Shown here piece by piece: positions 19,019 through 26,610 of a stretch of 53,810 bases of DNA; the stretch's first letter is position 1; every line of letters starts with the position of its first letter. The translations under genes and the position numbers were made by a program. Where the stretch lies: contig NZ_RCVR01000031.1 in assembly GCF_016107305.1 (NCBI RefSeq), positions 1 to 53,810 on the forward strand, written 5' to 3'. The notes below the pieces were generated by a model that searched no databases, was not told the DNA's origin, and worked only from the letters and a program-made list of their open reading frames with translations. The stretch comes from Roseomonas sp. KE2513 (lineage in GTDB: Bacteria > Pseudomonadota > Alphaproteobacteria > Acetobacterales > Acetobacteraceae).

Positions 19019-20107
19019 TCAGGCCCACATCCCCTTGCTCACGAGCCATCCCTGGATGAGTTCGGCCACGGTGTCGCTGTTGCGGTCCATCATGATCATG
19101 TGGCTGTTCCCGCGGATTCCGCGCTCCGGAAGGTTCACCACGTCCACACTACCGCCCACGTTCCGGATCGCTTCAGCGAAGCGCATCCCGTTTGCGCGAA
19201 TGGTAGGCCAGCGCGCATCGCCGTCGATGTAGTCGCCATAGAGGACGAGCATCGGGATGTTCTTGAGCGCGGCAACCTTCGAGATGTCGCCTACCGCGGC
19301 CGGCTCCACGAGCACTAGGGCGCGGACCTTGTCTGGCCGTTCCTGAGCCGCGCGCCAACCGAAGAATCCGCCCTGGCTGTGTACCATCACCACGCTCGGG
19401 CCCACACGGTCGAGCAGGGCGCCGTATGCCTCCAGCGTCAGCTCGTCCGTTGTGGTGAAGCGTGGCACGTTCTGCCGCATGAAGTTGCGGTAGCTGTCCT
19501 TGTCCGCCGGGAACTGGTTGCCGGGTAGGACGGTGCCGCGGGCGAGGGAGCCGGGGCCATCGCCGATGCGGAAGCGCTCATAAGGGTTGTCCTGCGTCAG
19601 GAAGATTGGCTGTCCGCCGGTCGCTTCCGGGATCATCGTCCAGCCTGAGCGCCCGCGCTCGGTTGCGTCCGAAACATAGACAGGCCAGCCGCGACGAAGG
19701 AAGAAGTGCTGCCAGCCCTCCCGTCCGTCGGGCGTGGTCTCCCAGGTCACGCCGGTCAGGCCACCGCCATGCCACATCAGCAGAGGGAAGCGGCCGTGCT
19801 GCGGCGAGGGAATCATGTACCCCGCATACATGCCGCCGATGAGGTAGGTGCCGTTCGGATCGACCCGCGCGGGCTGACCGCCGGGGGAGAAGAGCACCTC
19901 CCGCGTCGGCTGCCCGGCGATGACGAAGTCGCGCCCGCCGACGTGGAAGGAGCCAAAGTCAGCAAGGGTGATCGGCGCACGCGGCGCGGCCGGGACAGGG
20001 GAGACGACTCCTGCCTGCCCCGATGCGGTACCCTGGGCACTGCCGGTTCTGGGCAGTGCCGCGGCCGCGACGGTCATTGCCGCCCCCTGCAGGAACGTTC
20101 TTCTCAT
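19019..20107 (-). CDS. Exported alpha/beta hydrolase (esterase)
   Basis: A 362-residue secreted esterase. The ATG at 20107 follows a GGAGG site and opens with MRRTFLQGAAMTVAAAAL, a twin-arginine-like export signal ending near GSAQ. Catalytic features: oxyanion region WHGGGLTGVTWE (about 112-123), nucleophile Ser in MVHSQGGFFGW (about residue 243), acid in YGDYIDGD and His in RGNSHMIM near the end. It is convergent with GGT1 and lies downstream of the oxidase gene on the same strand, 91 bases from its stop. The substrate is unknown. An extended frame upstream of 20107 is not needed. Confidence 0.85.
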   Translation of the reverse strand: MRRTFLQGAAMTVAAAALPRTGSAQGTASGQAGVVSPVPAAPRAPITLADFGSFHVGGRDFVIAGQPTREVLFSPGGQPARVDPNGTYLIGGMYAGYMIPSPQHGRFPLLMWHGGGLTGVTWETTPDGREGWQHFFLRRGWPVYVSDATERGRSGWTMIPEATGGQPIFLTQDNPYERFRIGDGPGSLARGTVLPGNQFPADKDSYRNFMRQNVPRFTTTDELTLEAYGALLDRVGPSVVMVHSQGGFFGWRAAQERPDKVRALVLVEPAAVGDISKVAALKNIPMLVLYGDYIDGDARWPTIRANGMRFAEAIRNVGGSVDVVNLPERGIRGNSHMIMMDRNSDTVAELIQGWLVSKGMWA

Positions 20108-20198
20108 CTTCCGCCTCCTTCCCACGTAGCGTGCATCAATCTGCACGCCGCCTGACGCCGTGGCGAGGCACCGCGAGGGTCACGGATCAGCAAAGTGA

Positions 20199-21443
20199 TC
20201 AGTTGAACCGGCCGGCCCGGTATGGCTCCGGGTCGATGAAAGGCCTCGTCTCCGTCATCATCTCCGCCAGCATACGGCCTGTCGTGGGGCCTAGGGTCAG
20301 GCCCTGATGGGCGTGACCGAAGGCACCCCACAGTCGGTTCTCGCTGGGGATGCGCCCGATCACGGGCAGCATGTCCGGTGTGCAGGGCCGCACCCCCAGC
20401 CAGGGTCGGTCCTCGACCCTTTCAGCGAGCGGCAGGAGGGATCGCGCGATCGGCTCGGCCCGCTCCAGCTGAACCGGGGTTTGCGGGGCGCCGGGTCGGG
20501 CAAACTCGGCGCCGGTTGTCAGGCGGATGCCGGCCCGCATCGGAACGAGGCAGAAGCCGCTGACCTCGTCGATGAAAGGGCGGTTCAGCACCGCGTTGCC
20601 CTTCAAGCGGTAATGCCGGTGATAGCCCCTCTTGCCGAAGAGAGGGGGAGAATAGCCGAAGCGCCGCGTCACCGTGCCGGCCATCGCACCGAGCGCCACG
20701 ACGGCATGCGCGGCCTCGATCGGTCCCTCCGCCGTCCGGACGCGCCAGCCGGCGCCGGTGCGCTCCAGCGTATCGGCATTGCCGAGGACGAAGTTGCCGC
20801 CCTTCGCCGCCAGTAGGCGTGCATAAGAGGTGGTCAGCGCATGGGGATCGCTGACCGAGTAGGGATCGGTCCAGTGCAGCGCGCCGGCGCGTCGGACCAT
20901 CAGGTGCGGCTCAGCCTCGGCGAGCGCGCCGCCATCCAGCATGCGGTAGCCCACGCCATGGTCGCGATGCGCCGCCTCGGCCTCGAGCCGGGCGGCGTCC
21001 ATCTGCGCCTCCGTGCTGAACAGGCGCATCCAGCCGATGGGCCGCAGAAGCTCCGCCGAGCCGGCCTCGGACGCGAGCGCCATGTGCTCGTCCAGACAGG
21101 TGACGATCAGTCGGGCATAGGCCCGCGCCACAGCTTCGTAGCGCTGCGGTGCCGAATGCCACCAGTAGCGTAGGAGCGGCGCTGCCAAGCCGGGCAGGGC
21201 CGAAGGATGATATACGGCATCCACGCCGCGGTTGCGGGCAATGCGCGTGAGTTCCGCGAGGCGCCGCGGAAAGGGATGGGGATGCACCGCCTCCCGTTGG
21301 ATCAGGCCGGCGTTGCCGAAGGAGGCCCCCTCCCCCGGCGGCCGCCGGTCGACCAACACAACATCCCATCCACGCTGCCGCAGATGCAGTGCGGTCGATA
21401 CGCCGACCATCCCTGCCCCGAGCACAATGGCCGATTTCGCCAT
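20199..21443 (-). CDS. FAD-dependent D-amino-acid dehydrogenase-like oxidoreductase
   Basis: A 414-residue DadA/DAO-family flavoenzyme that probably oxidises an amino acid to the 2-oxo acid and ammonia. The FAD-binding loop is VLGAGMVGVSTALHLRQRG at residues 6-24, followed by DRRPPGEGASFGNAG. The C-terminal family block GVRPCTPDMLPVIG and the final GHAHQGLTLGPTTG complete the flavin site. The start at 21443 (MAKSAIVLG) follows an AGGGGCAGG stretch. It lies 39 bases downstream of an XRE-cupin regulator on the same strand, so the two form an operon. Its divergent neighbours are an M81 peptidase and a binding protein. Confidence 0.88.
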   Translation of the reverse strand: MAKSAIVLGAGMVGVSTALHLRQRGWDVVLVDRRPPGEGASFGNAGLIQREAVHPHPFPRRLAELTRIARNRGVDAVYHPSALPGLAAPLLRYWWHSAPQRYEAVARAYARLIVTCLDEHMALASEAGSAELLRPIGWMRLFSTEAQMDAARLEAEAAHRDHGVGYRMLDGGALAEAEPHLMVRRAGALHWTDPYSVSDPHALTTSYARLLAAKGGNFVLGNADTLERTGAGWRVRTAEGPIEAAHAVVALGAMAGTVTRRFGYSPPLFGKRGYHRHYRLKGNAVLNRPFIDEVSGFCLVPMRAGIRLTTGAEFARPGAPQTPVQLERAEPIARSLLPLAERVEDRPWLGVRPCTPDMLPVIGRIPSENRLWGAFGHAHQGLTLGPTTGRMLAEMMTETRPFIDPEPYRAGRFN

Positions 21444-21482
21444 GCCCTGCCCCTTCATTCGCCCCGCGGCGGCACCGACGCG

Positions 21483-22136
21483 CTATGATTCCGATGCCTC
21501 ACGGCGTCCGCTCAGCAACGCGATTAGAGCCGCGTCCAGATCCGGATCGACCCCCGAGCAGACGACGACGGCGCGCGCTGTGCCCTCCCCCGCGTTCAGG
21601 TAGGCGTGGCCCATGCTGCTATCGAGGTAGATGCCGTCCCCGGGTCCCAGCAGGTCAGGCGCGTAGAACTCCGTATGCACCGCGACGCGGCCCTCGAGGA
21701 CGTAGCAGTACTCCTCACCCGCATGCCGAATCAGGCGCCCGAATTCGGCCAGGGAGCGGGCGTGCATCTCGGCGAGGATCGGGATCATGCGCTTCCGTGC
21801 AATATCCGCGAACTGGTATAAATAGTCGTAGCAGTCCGTCTGCACGCGATGTCCTTCCTTGGCGCGGCTGACGCCACGGCGCGCGGTGACGGACCGATGC
21901 GGCATGCCAGGCATCTCAAAGAGCCTAGCCACATTCACCCGCAGCCCCTCGCTCAGCGCGAGGAGCTTGTCGTAGGTCAACGACATCTGGCCATTTTCGA
22001 CCTTCGACAACGTCGAGACGGCAAGGCCCGAGCGGGCACTGACCTCCTTCAGCGTCAGTCTCTGCGACCGTCTGGCGGCACGGACGGACTCTCCCAACGA
22101 GGGGCGGCCTGCCGTTCTATCTAAGACCTCCATCAT
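21483..22136 (-). CDS. XRE-family regulator with C-terminal cupin domain
   Basis: A 217-residue regulator: helix-turn-helix in residues 14-68 (LKEVSARSGLAVSTLSKVENGQMSLTYDKL) and a cupin ligand domain in about 130-205 (EEYCYVLEGRVAVHTEFY, GPGDGIYLDSSMGHAYLN). This architecture is known from PuuR/SutR-type regulators of amine, amino-acid or sulfur metabolism. It sits first in an operon with the DadA-like oxidase and is divergent from the M81 peptidase-binding protein genes. It probably controls both directions through the 101-base intergenic region, which contains a palindrome and a direct repeat. Confidence 0.9.
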   Translation of the reverse strand: MMEVLDRTAGRPSLGESVRAARRSQRLTLKEVSARSGLAVSTLSKVENGQMSLTYDKLLALSEGLRVNVARLFEMPGMPHRSVTARRGVSRAKEGHRVQTDCYDYLYQFADIARKRMIPILAEMHARSLAEFGRLIRHAGEEYCYVLEGRVAVHTEFYAPDLLGPGDGIYLDSSMGHAYLNAGEGTARAVVVCSGVDPDLDAALIALLSGRREASES

Positions 22137-22150
22137 GTTGACATATCCGC

Positions 22151-22182
22151 TCGGTCACTTTCACTATCGGTCAAATTTTGAC
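22151..22182. promoter_or_regulatory. Palindrome and direct repeats in divergent promoter
   Basis: GTCAAATTTTGAC (22170-22182) is a 13-base inverted repeat with a single central base. TCGGTCA occurs twice 17 bases apart (22151-22157 and 22168-22174), the second overlapping the palindrome. Both lie between the XRE-cupin gene and the M81 peptidase gene, which makes them candidate operators. Confidence 0.5.
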
Positions 22183-22237
22183 GCATCGTAGGTGTTCGTC
22201 AACGCGGATGCCAGTCTGAAACACGGAGGTCGGGTTC

Positions 22238-23728
22238 GTGCGGATCTTCATTGCTGGGCTTGCTACCGAGACCAACACCTTCTCCCCAATCCCGACAGGG
22301 TGGTCCGGCTTCAAAGAGCAGCGCGTCTGGTTCCGCAATGACGGCAGCCGCAAGCCGCCCGTCGCGGGCAACGTTCCGCTGATCGCCTGGCGCCGCTTGG
22401 CCGAGGCCGACGGGCACGAGGTCGTCGAGAGCCTCTGCACCTTTGCCCAACCTGCCGGAACGACGCTGCGGCATGTTTACGAAGGTCTGCGGGACATGCT
22501 GCTTGACGACCTGCGTCGCGCGGGGCCCACGGACGTCGTACTACTCTTCATGCACGGCGCCATGGTCGCCCACGGCTACGACGACTGCGAGGGCGACACG
22601 CTCACCCATGTTCGCGAGATAGTCGGCCCTCAGGCGAAGATCGGCATCGAGTTGGATCTGCACTGCCACCTGACAGAGTTGATGCGAAGCTCCGCGGACG
22701 TGATCATCACCTACAAGGAATACCCACACATCGACATGGCCGAGCGAGCGGCGGAATTGTACTCTCTCTGCACCCGCGCTGCCCGGGGTGAGGTAGCCCC
22801 GGTCACGGCCTACCACGACTGCCGCATGATCAGCATGTGGCGCACACCGCAGGAGCCGATGCGGTCCTTCGTCGAGCGCATGCAGTCGCTGGAGGGCAAG
22901 GACGGCATCCTCTCCATCTCCTTTGGTCACGGCTTTCCCTGGGGCGACGTGGAGGAGGTGGGCGCGAAGATGGTCGTGATCGCCGATGGCGACATGGCGA
23001 AGGCCGAGGCGCTGGCGAAACGCCTGGGCAACGAGATCTGGGCGATGCGCGACGAGACCTCCACCCGGCACGACACGATCGACGAGGGGATCGACCTCGC
23101 GCTGCCGGACCAGAGTGCCCCGCTCGTCCTGGCGGATGTGGCTGACAACGCTGGTGGCGGCGCACCATCGGACAACACCGCCATTCTGCGACGCCTAGTG
23201 GACCGCGGTGTAAAGGACGCAGTGATCGGCTGCTTCTGGGATCCGCAAGCAGTTGACTTCTGCGTCGAGGCTGGTGAGGGAGCGACCTTTCTGCTGCGCA
23301 TCGGTGGCAAGTGTGGCCCCTCCTCCGGCGACCCCGTTGACCTCATGGTCACCGTGCGGAGGCTAGATCCCGATTTCACCCAGACAGGACTGAGCGGCGG
23401 CCGTGCGAGCTTCGGGCCGAGCGCCTGGGTTTCGGCCGACGGAATCGATATCGTTCTCGTCAGCAAGCGTCAGCAGACCTTCGCCCCGGACGCCTTCACC
23501 GGCCTCGGCATCTCGTTGGTGGACAAGGCTCTTGTTGTGGTCAAGTCCACCCAGCATTTCCACGCCGCCTTCGAACCGATAGCGCGCGAGATCCGCTACG
23601 TGGCCGCGCCCGGCGCCATTCCGCCCGACTATGCGAACATACCCTTCAGCAAGCGCACGCGCCCTTACTGGCCCCGCGTGGCAGATCCCTTCGCACCGAC
23701 CAACATCCTCCAGGAGCCTGCCGCATGA
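22238..23728 (+). CDS. M81-family metallopeptidase (MlrC-like)
   Basis: A 496-residue member of the microcystinase-C family (N-terminal DUF1485 and C-terminal MlrC domain), zinc enzymes thought to cleave unusual linear peptides or amides. It begins with a GTG 8 bases after GGAGG. Family motifs: GLATETNTFSPIPTGWSGF (about 5-23), MHGAMVAHGYDDCEGD (about 105-120) and ELDLHCHLTELM (about 139-150), with candidate metal ligands among these Asp/His residues. The C-terminal domain starts near DVADNAGGGAPSDNT. Its stop overlaps the next gene by 4 bases (ATGA), so the peptidase and the binding protein are coupled. No signal peptide is seen, so it acts in the cytoplasm. Confidence 0.9.
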   Translation: MRIFIAGLATETNTFSPIPTGWSGFKEQRVWFRNDGSRKPPVAGNVPLIAWRRLAEADGHEVVESLCTFAQPAGTTLRHVYEGLRDMLLDDLRRAGPTDVVLLFMHGAMVAHGYDDCEGDTLTHVREIVGPQAKIGIELDLHCHLTELMRSSADVIITYKEYPHIDMAERAAELYSLCTRAARGEVAPVTAYHDCRMISMWRTPQEPMRSFVERMQSLEGKDGILSISFGHGFPWGDVEEVGAKMVVIADGDMAKAEALAKRLGNEIWAMRDETSTRHDTIDEGIDLALPDQSAPLVLADVADNAGGGAPSDNTAILRRLVDRGVKDAVIGCFWDPQAVDFCVEAGEGATFLLRIGGKCGPSSGDPVDLMVTVRRLDPDFTQTGLSGGRASFGPSAWVSADGIDIVLVSKRQQTFAPDAFTGLGISLVDKALVVVKSTQHFHAAFEPIAREIRYVAAPGAIPPDYANIPFSKRTRPYWPRVADPFAPTNILQEPAA

Positions 23729-25311
23729 AAGCCGCCACCCGCCGCACGCTCCTCGGTGCCACCGCCGCCACGGCGCTCGCGCCCAGTCTCGGTTGCCCAG
23801 CGCTGGCGCAGGGCGCGAAGATCGTGAGCTTCGTGCCACAATCCGACCTTGCCGCCCTCGATCCGATCTGGACCACGGGATACGTGGTCCGAAACCACGC
23901 CTACATGGTCTACGACACGCTCTACAGCATGGACGGCAGATTCCAGGTGAAGCCTCAGATGGCCGAAGGTCATGAGGTGTTGGATGATGGCCGCACCTGG
24001 ACCATCCGCCTGCGGGATGGCCTTAAGTTCCACGACGGCGAACCCGTGCGCGCGCGGGACTGCGTCGCGAGCATCCGCCGCTGGGCCGCGCGGGACGGCT
24101 TCGGCGCGACCCTCATGGCGCAGACAGACGATCTTTCGGCAGTGGATGATCGGACGCTGCGCTTTCGGCTGAAGGCCCCGTTCCCGCTGCTTACGGAAGC
24201 GCTGGGCAAGCTCTCCAGCCCCGTACCCTTCATCATGCCGGAGCGGCTGGCCCAAACCTCGCCCCAGGAACAGATCCGCGAAGCCGTGGGCTCCGGCCCC
24301 TTCCGCTTCGTGAAGGATCAGTGGGTCGCCGGAAGCCAGGCCGTCTACACGAGATTCGACGGCTACTTGCCGCGCGCTGAGGCGCCGGATGGCGCCGCTG
24401 GCGGCAAGCGCGTCAACGTGGACCGCGTCGAGTGGAAGGTTATTCCCGACAGCTCCACGGCCGTCTCCGCTCTGGCGACCGGTCAGGTGGACTGGATCGA
24501 GAACGCGCCTACAGACCTGCTGCCGATCCTTCGCCGCTCACGCGACATCACCATCACCACGCGCGATCCGCTCGGCGTTTACGTGTTGCTGCGCTTCAAC
24601 CACCTCTACCCGCCCTTTGACAACCTGCGGGTACGCCAGGCCGTGCTGCAGGCGGTGAGCCAGCCGGATTACCTCCAGGCCATGGTCGGCGACCCGTCCC
24701 TGTTCAGCGAGTGCAAAGCATTCTTCCCCTGCGGCACGCCCCTGTCCACCGGCGCCGGTGGGGAGGCCATGGAAGCCAACCTCGCCAAGGCACGTGAGAT
24801 GCTGAGGGCCAGCGGCTATGATGGCCGCAAGGTGGTGGTCATCTCGCCCACCGACATGCCCTTCCTGGCACCCATGGGGGACGTAACGGCGGACCTGCTG
24901 AAGCGCCTTGGGATGAACGTCGAACTGGTGACGACCGACTGGGGCACCGTGTTGGCCCGCCGCGCCTCCCAGAAGCCGCCGGAGGAAGGCGGCTGGAACA
25001 TTTTCCACACGACCGCCGTGGCCCCGGAGTTCATGAGCCCGGCCTCTCACCTCGCGCTGCGCGGGAACGGTAGGGCAGGCTGGGCCGGCTGGTTCAGCGA
25101 TGAGAAGTTGGAAGCCCTGCGCACCGAATGGTTCGGCGCGAGGGACGAGGCGGCGCAGAAGGCGGCGGCCGCGGAGATGGAGCGCCAGGCCTTCGCGACG
25201 GTGCCGTATGTGCCAATCGGAACCATCCAGCAGCCGACCGCCTACCGGAACACTCTCAAGGACGTGCTGCCGGGCACCGCGCCGGTCTTCTGGAACCTGC
25301 GGAAGGCCTGA
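23725..25311 (+). CDS. ABC transporter substrate-binding protein, family 5
   Basis: A 528-residue periplasmic peptide-type binding protein. The start overlaps the M81 peptidase stop. The N-terminus ATRRTLLGATAATALAPSL is a twin-arginine-like signal ending at ALAQ. Recognisable family segments: LDPIWTTGYVVRNHAYMVYDTL (about 47-68), FHDGEPVRARDCVASI, GSGPFRFVKDQWV and FNHLYPPFDNLRVRQAVLQAV. It is less similar to the binding proteins at 14718 and 49700 than those are to each other. An amidohydrolase start follows 4 bases later, but that gene is cut off and no transporter membrane genes remain. The ligand is probably a peptide or amide cleaved by the M81 enzyme. Confidence 0.92.
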   Translation: MKAATRRTLLGATAATALAPSLGCPALAQGAKIVSFVPQSDLAALDPIWTTGYVVRNHAYMVYDTLYSMDGRFQVKPQMAEGHEVLDDGRTWTIRLRDGLKFHDGEPVRARDCVASIRRWAARDGFGATLMAQTDDLSAVDDRTLRFRLKAPFPLLTEALGKLSSPVPFIMPERLAQTSPQEQIREAVGSGPFRFVKDQWVAGSQAVYTRFDGYLPRAEAPDGAAGGKRVNVDRVEWKVIPDSSTAVSALATGQVDWIENAPTDLLPILRRSRDITITTRDPLGVYVLLRFNHLYPPFDNLRVRQAVLQAVSQPDYLQAMVGDPSLFSECKAFFPCGTPLSTGAGGEAMEANLAKAREMLRASGYDGRKVVVISPTDMPFLAPMGDVTADLLKRLGMNVELVTTDWGTVLARRASQKPPEEGGWNIFHTTAVAPEFMSPASHLALRGNGRAGWAGWFSDEKLEALRTEWFGARDEAAQKAAAAEMERQAFATVPYVPIGTIQQPTAYRNTLKDVLPGTAPVFWNLRKA

Positions 25312-25315
25312 TCCC

Positions 25316-25492
25316 ATGCGCGGCTTCATCATACGTGGCGTCAGCCTGCTCGACCTGGAGACGCGCCTGGCCCCTACGGGTGATGTCGCCACCATGGAGG
25401 ACCGGATCTTCGCCGCGGGCGTGGTGGAGGGCCAGGGGCGTGAGATCGATGCTACCGGGCTCACCGTCGTGCCGGGCGGCGGACCGCGCTAA
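25316..25492 (+). pseudogene. Amidohydrolase, N-terminal fragment only
   Basis: A 58-codon frame reading like the start of a dihydroorotase/D-aminoacylase-type amidohydrolase: FIIRGVSLLDLETR, then GREIDATGLTVVPG. In intact enzymes VVPG is followed directly by the metal-binding H-x-H strand; here it runs into GGPR and a stop. The break is therefore at about 25480. It begins 4 bases after the binding-protein stop and was evidently the third gene of the M81 operon before a deletion or insertion removed the rest. Non-functional. Confidence 0.75.
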
Positions 25493-25643
25493 CCAGCAGG
25501 GCGACTACTCCTGCGTGTCCGACGGAATGGTGCATCTGATGCGCCTACGAAGAAAGGTATTGGAGACGGAAGTCGGGCGCTAATGCGGACGCTTGCTCAT
25601 CTGCCTCTTCATCCGATCTAAATGTTTTCGCATCACAAGAAAT

Positions 25644-25824
25644 GAGGTTCAAGTCGATGCTGGCCGAGGCTTGGCGGTGGTCGCCTCCGGGGTGAAGGCG
25701 CTAGCGGCCCAGACCGCGAAGGCGCCCGAAGAGGTCGGCGCTCAGATCAACGCCCTGCAGAGCGAGGCTAGTCAAACAGTCGGAGCAATTGCGGGCATCG
25801 TGCGTACAATTGAAGCGGTGAACC
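25644..25824 (+). pseudogene. Methyl-accepting chemotaxis protein fragment
   Basis: About 60 codons matching part of an MCP cytoplasmic signalling domain: GRGLAVVASGVKALAAQTAKAPEEVGAQI followed by GAIAGIVRTIEAVNH. In intact MCPs the pattern is GRGFAVVA.EV..LA..TA.A..EI..QI. It has no start, no sensor part and no tip hairpin beyond this block. It fuses directly to IS6-transposase sequence at about 25825. A relic. Confidence 0.72.
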
Positions 25825-26344
25825 ATGTTACTGGCGGAGCGGGGCATCACCGTCACGCACGAGAGCATCCGGTGCTGATGCCGGAAGCTCGGCTCGGAGT
25901 TCGCTGCCAGGCTGCGGTGGCTCCAGCCGAAGTTGGGGGGACCTGGCACCTTAATGAGGCGCTTCTGTGCATCAACGGCATGCGCCACCATCTCTGGCGA
26001 GCGGTGGACTGCCACGACATGATGCTAGATATCGTTGTTCAAGACAGGCGGAACGGAAGCGCGGCCAAGCGGTTCGTCAAGCGCCTGCTCGCGGACCTGA
26101 AGTACAAACCACGTCGGCTGGTTACTGACGGACTCAAGAACTACATCGTGGCAAAACGCGAAATCCTGCTGAAGTCTGGCACCGAGCCAGTCCCCACCTG
26201 AAAAATCGGACGAGGACCTCGCATCGCCTCACCCGACGGCGAGAGCGGCAGATGCAGCGGTTCAAGTCGGCCGGGCAGGCTAACGACTCCTCTCTGGGCG
26301 ACCCATGTTCTGTGTCCATTTCTGTTCTCGCCAGCACCCGATGA
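25825..26344 (+). mobile_element. IS6-family transposase remnant
   Basis: A decayed IS6/IS240-type transposase spread over three reading frames. Frame one (25825 on) reads LAERGITVTHESIRC, then a TGA where Trp is expected, then CRKLGSEFAARL. Frame two (25941-26201) reads TWHLNEALLCINGMRHHLWRAVD, with the first catalytic Asp position changed to Asn, and continues to VTDGLKNY with the second Asp and AKREI. Frame three (about 26201-26344) reads RRRERQMQRFKSAGQAN and stops at 26342. The N-terminal DNA-binding part and the terminal inverted repeats were not found. It is inactive. Confidence 0.78.
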
Positions 26345-26539
26345 CGGGCGGCGACTACCAGGGGGGCGGGATCAGGACCTTCCGTATTCGGCATCAGAAG
26401 GCCTGCACCCAAGCAGCATCATAACCCTGCTACCCCCTTGGTCCCACGGCCGACCGTGTGTTCTTGTCGAACAACTTGCCAGCGCTGTGCGTCCTTGCCG
26501 AACCACGTAGCTTTATGGGCTTGCGTCATTCTCCGATAC

Positions 26540-26557
26540 CGTATGTTATAACGTGTC
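26540..26557. promoter_or_regulatory. Zur-like zinc-regulatory box
   Basis: CGTATGTTATAACGTGTC agrees at 14 of 18 positions with the Zur box I recall for Agrobacterium-group alphaproteobacteria (GATATGTTATAACATATC), including the whole TATGTTATAAC core. It lies about 54 bases before the ATG of the TonB receptor, a place suited to repression under zinc sufficiency. Confidence 0.6.
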
Positions 26558-26610
26558 GCTCGAAAGAGCGAACGCTTTGCCTGCGATCGATGCGGAATGC
26601 TGGAGTTTTC

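Noticed and set aside
25593-26201. 202-codon frame as a single real protein
   Set aside because: It is a chance fusion of an MCP fragment with the middle part of an IS6 transposase; the intervening piece reads correctly only in another frame.
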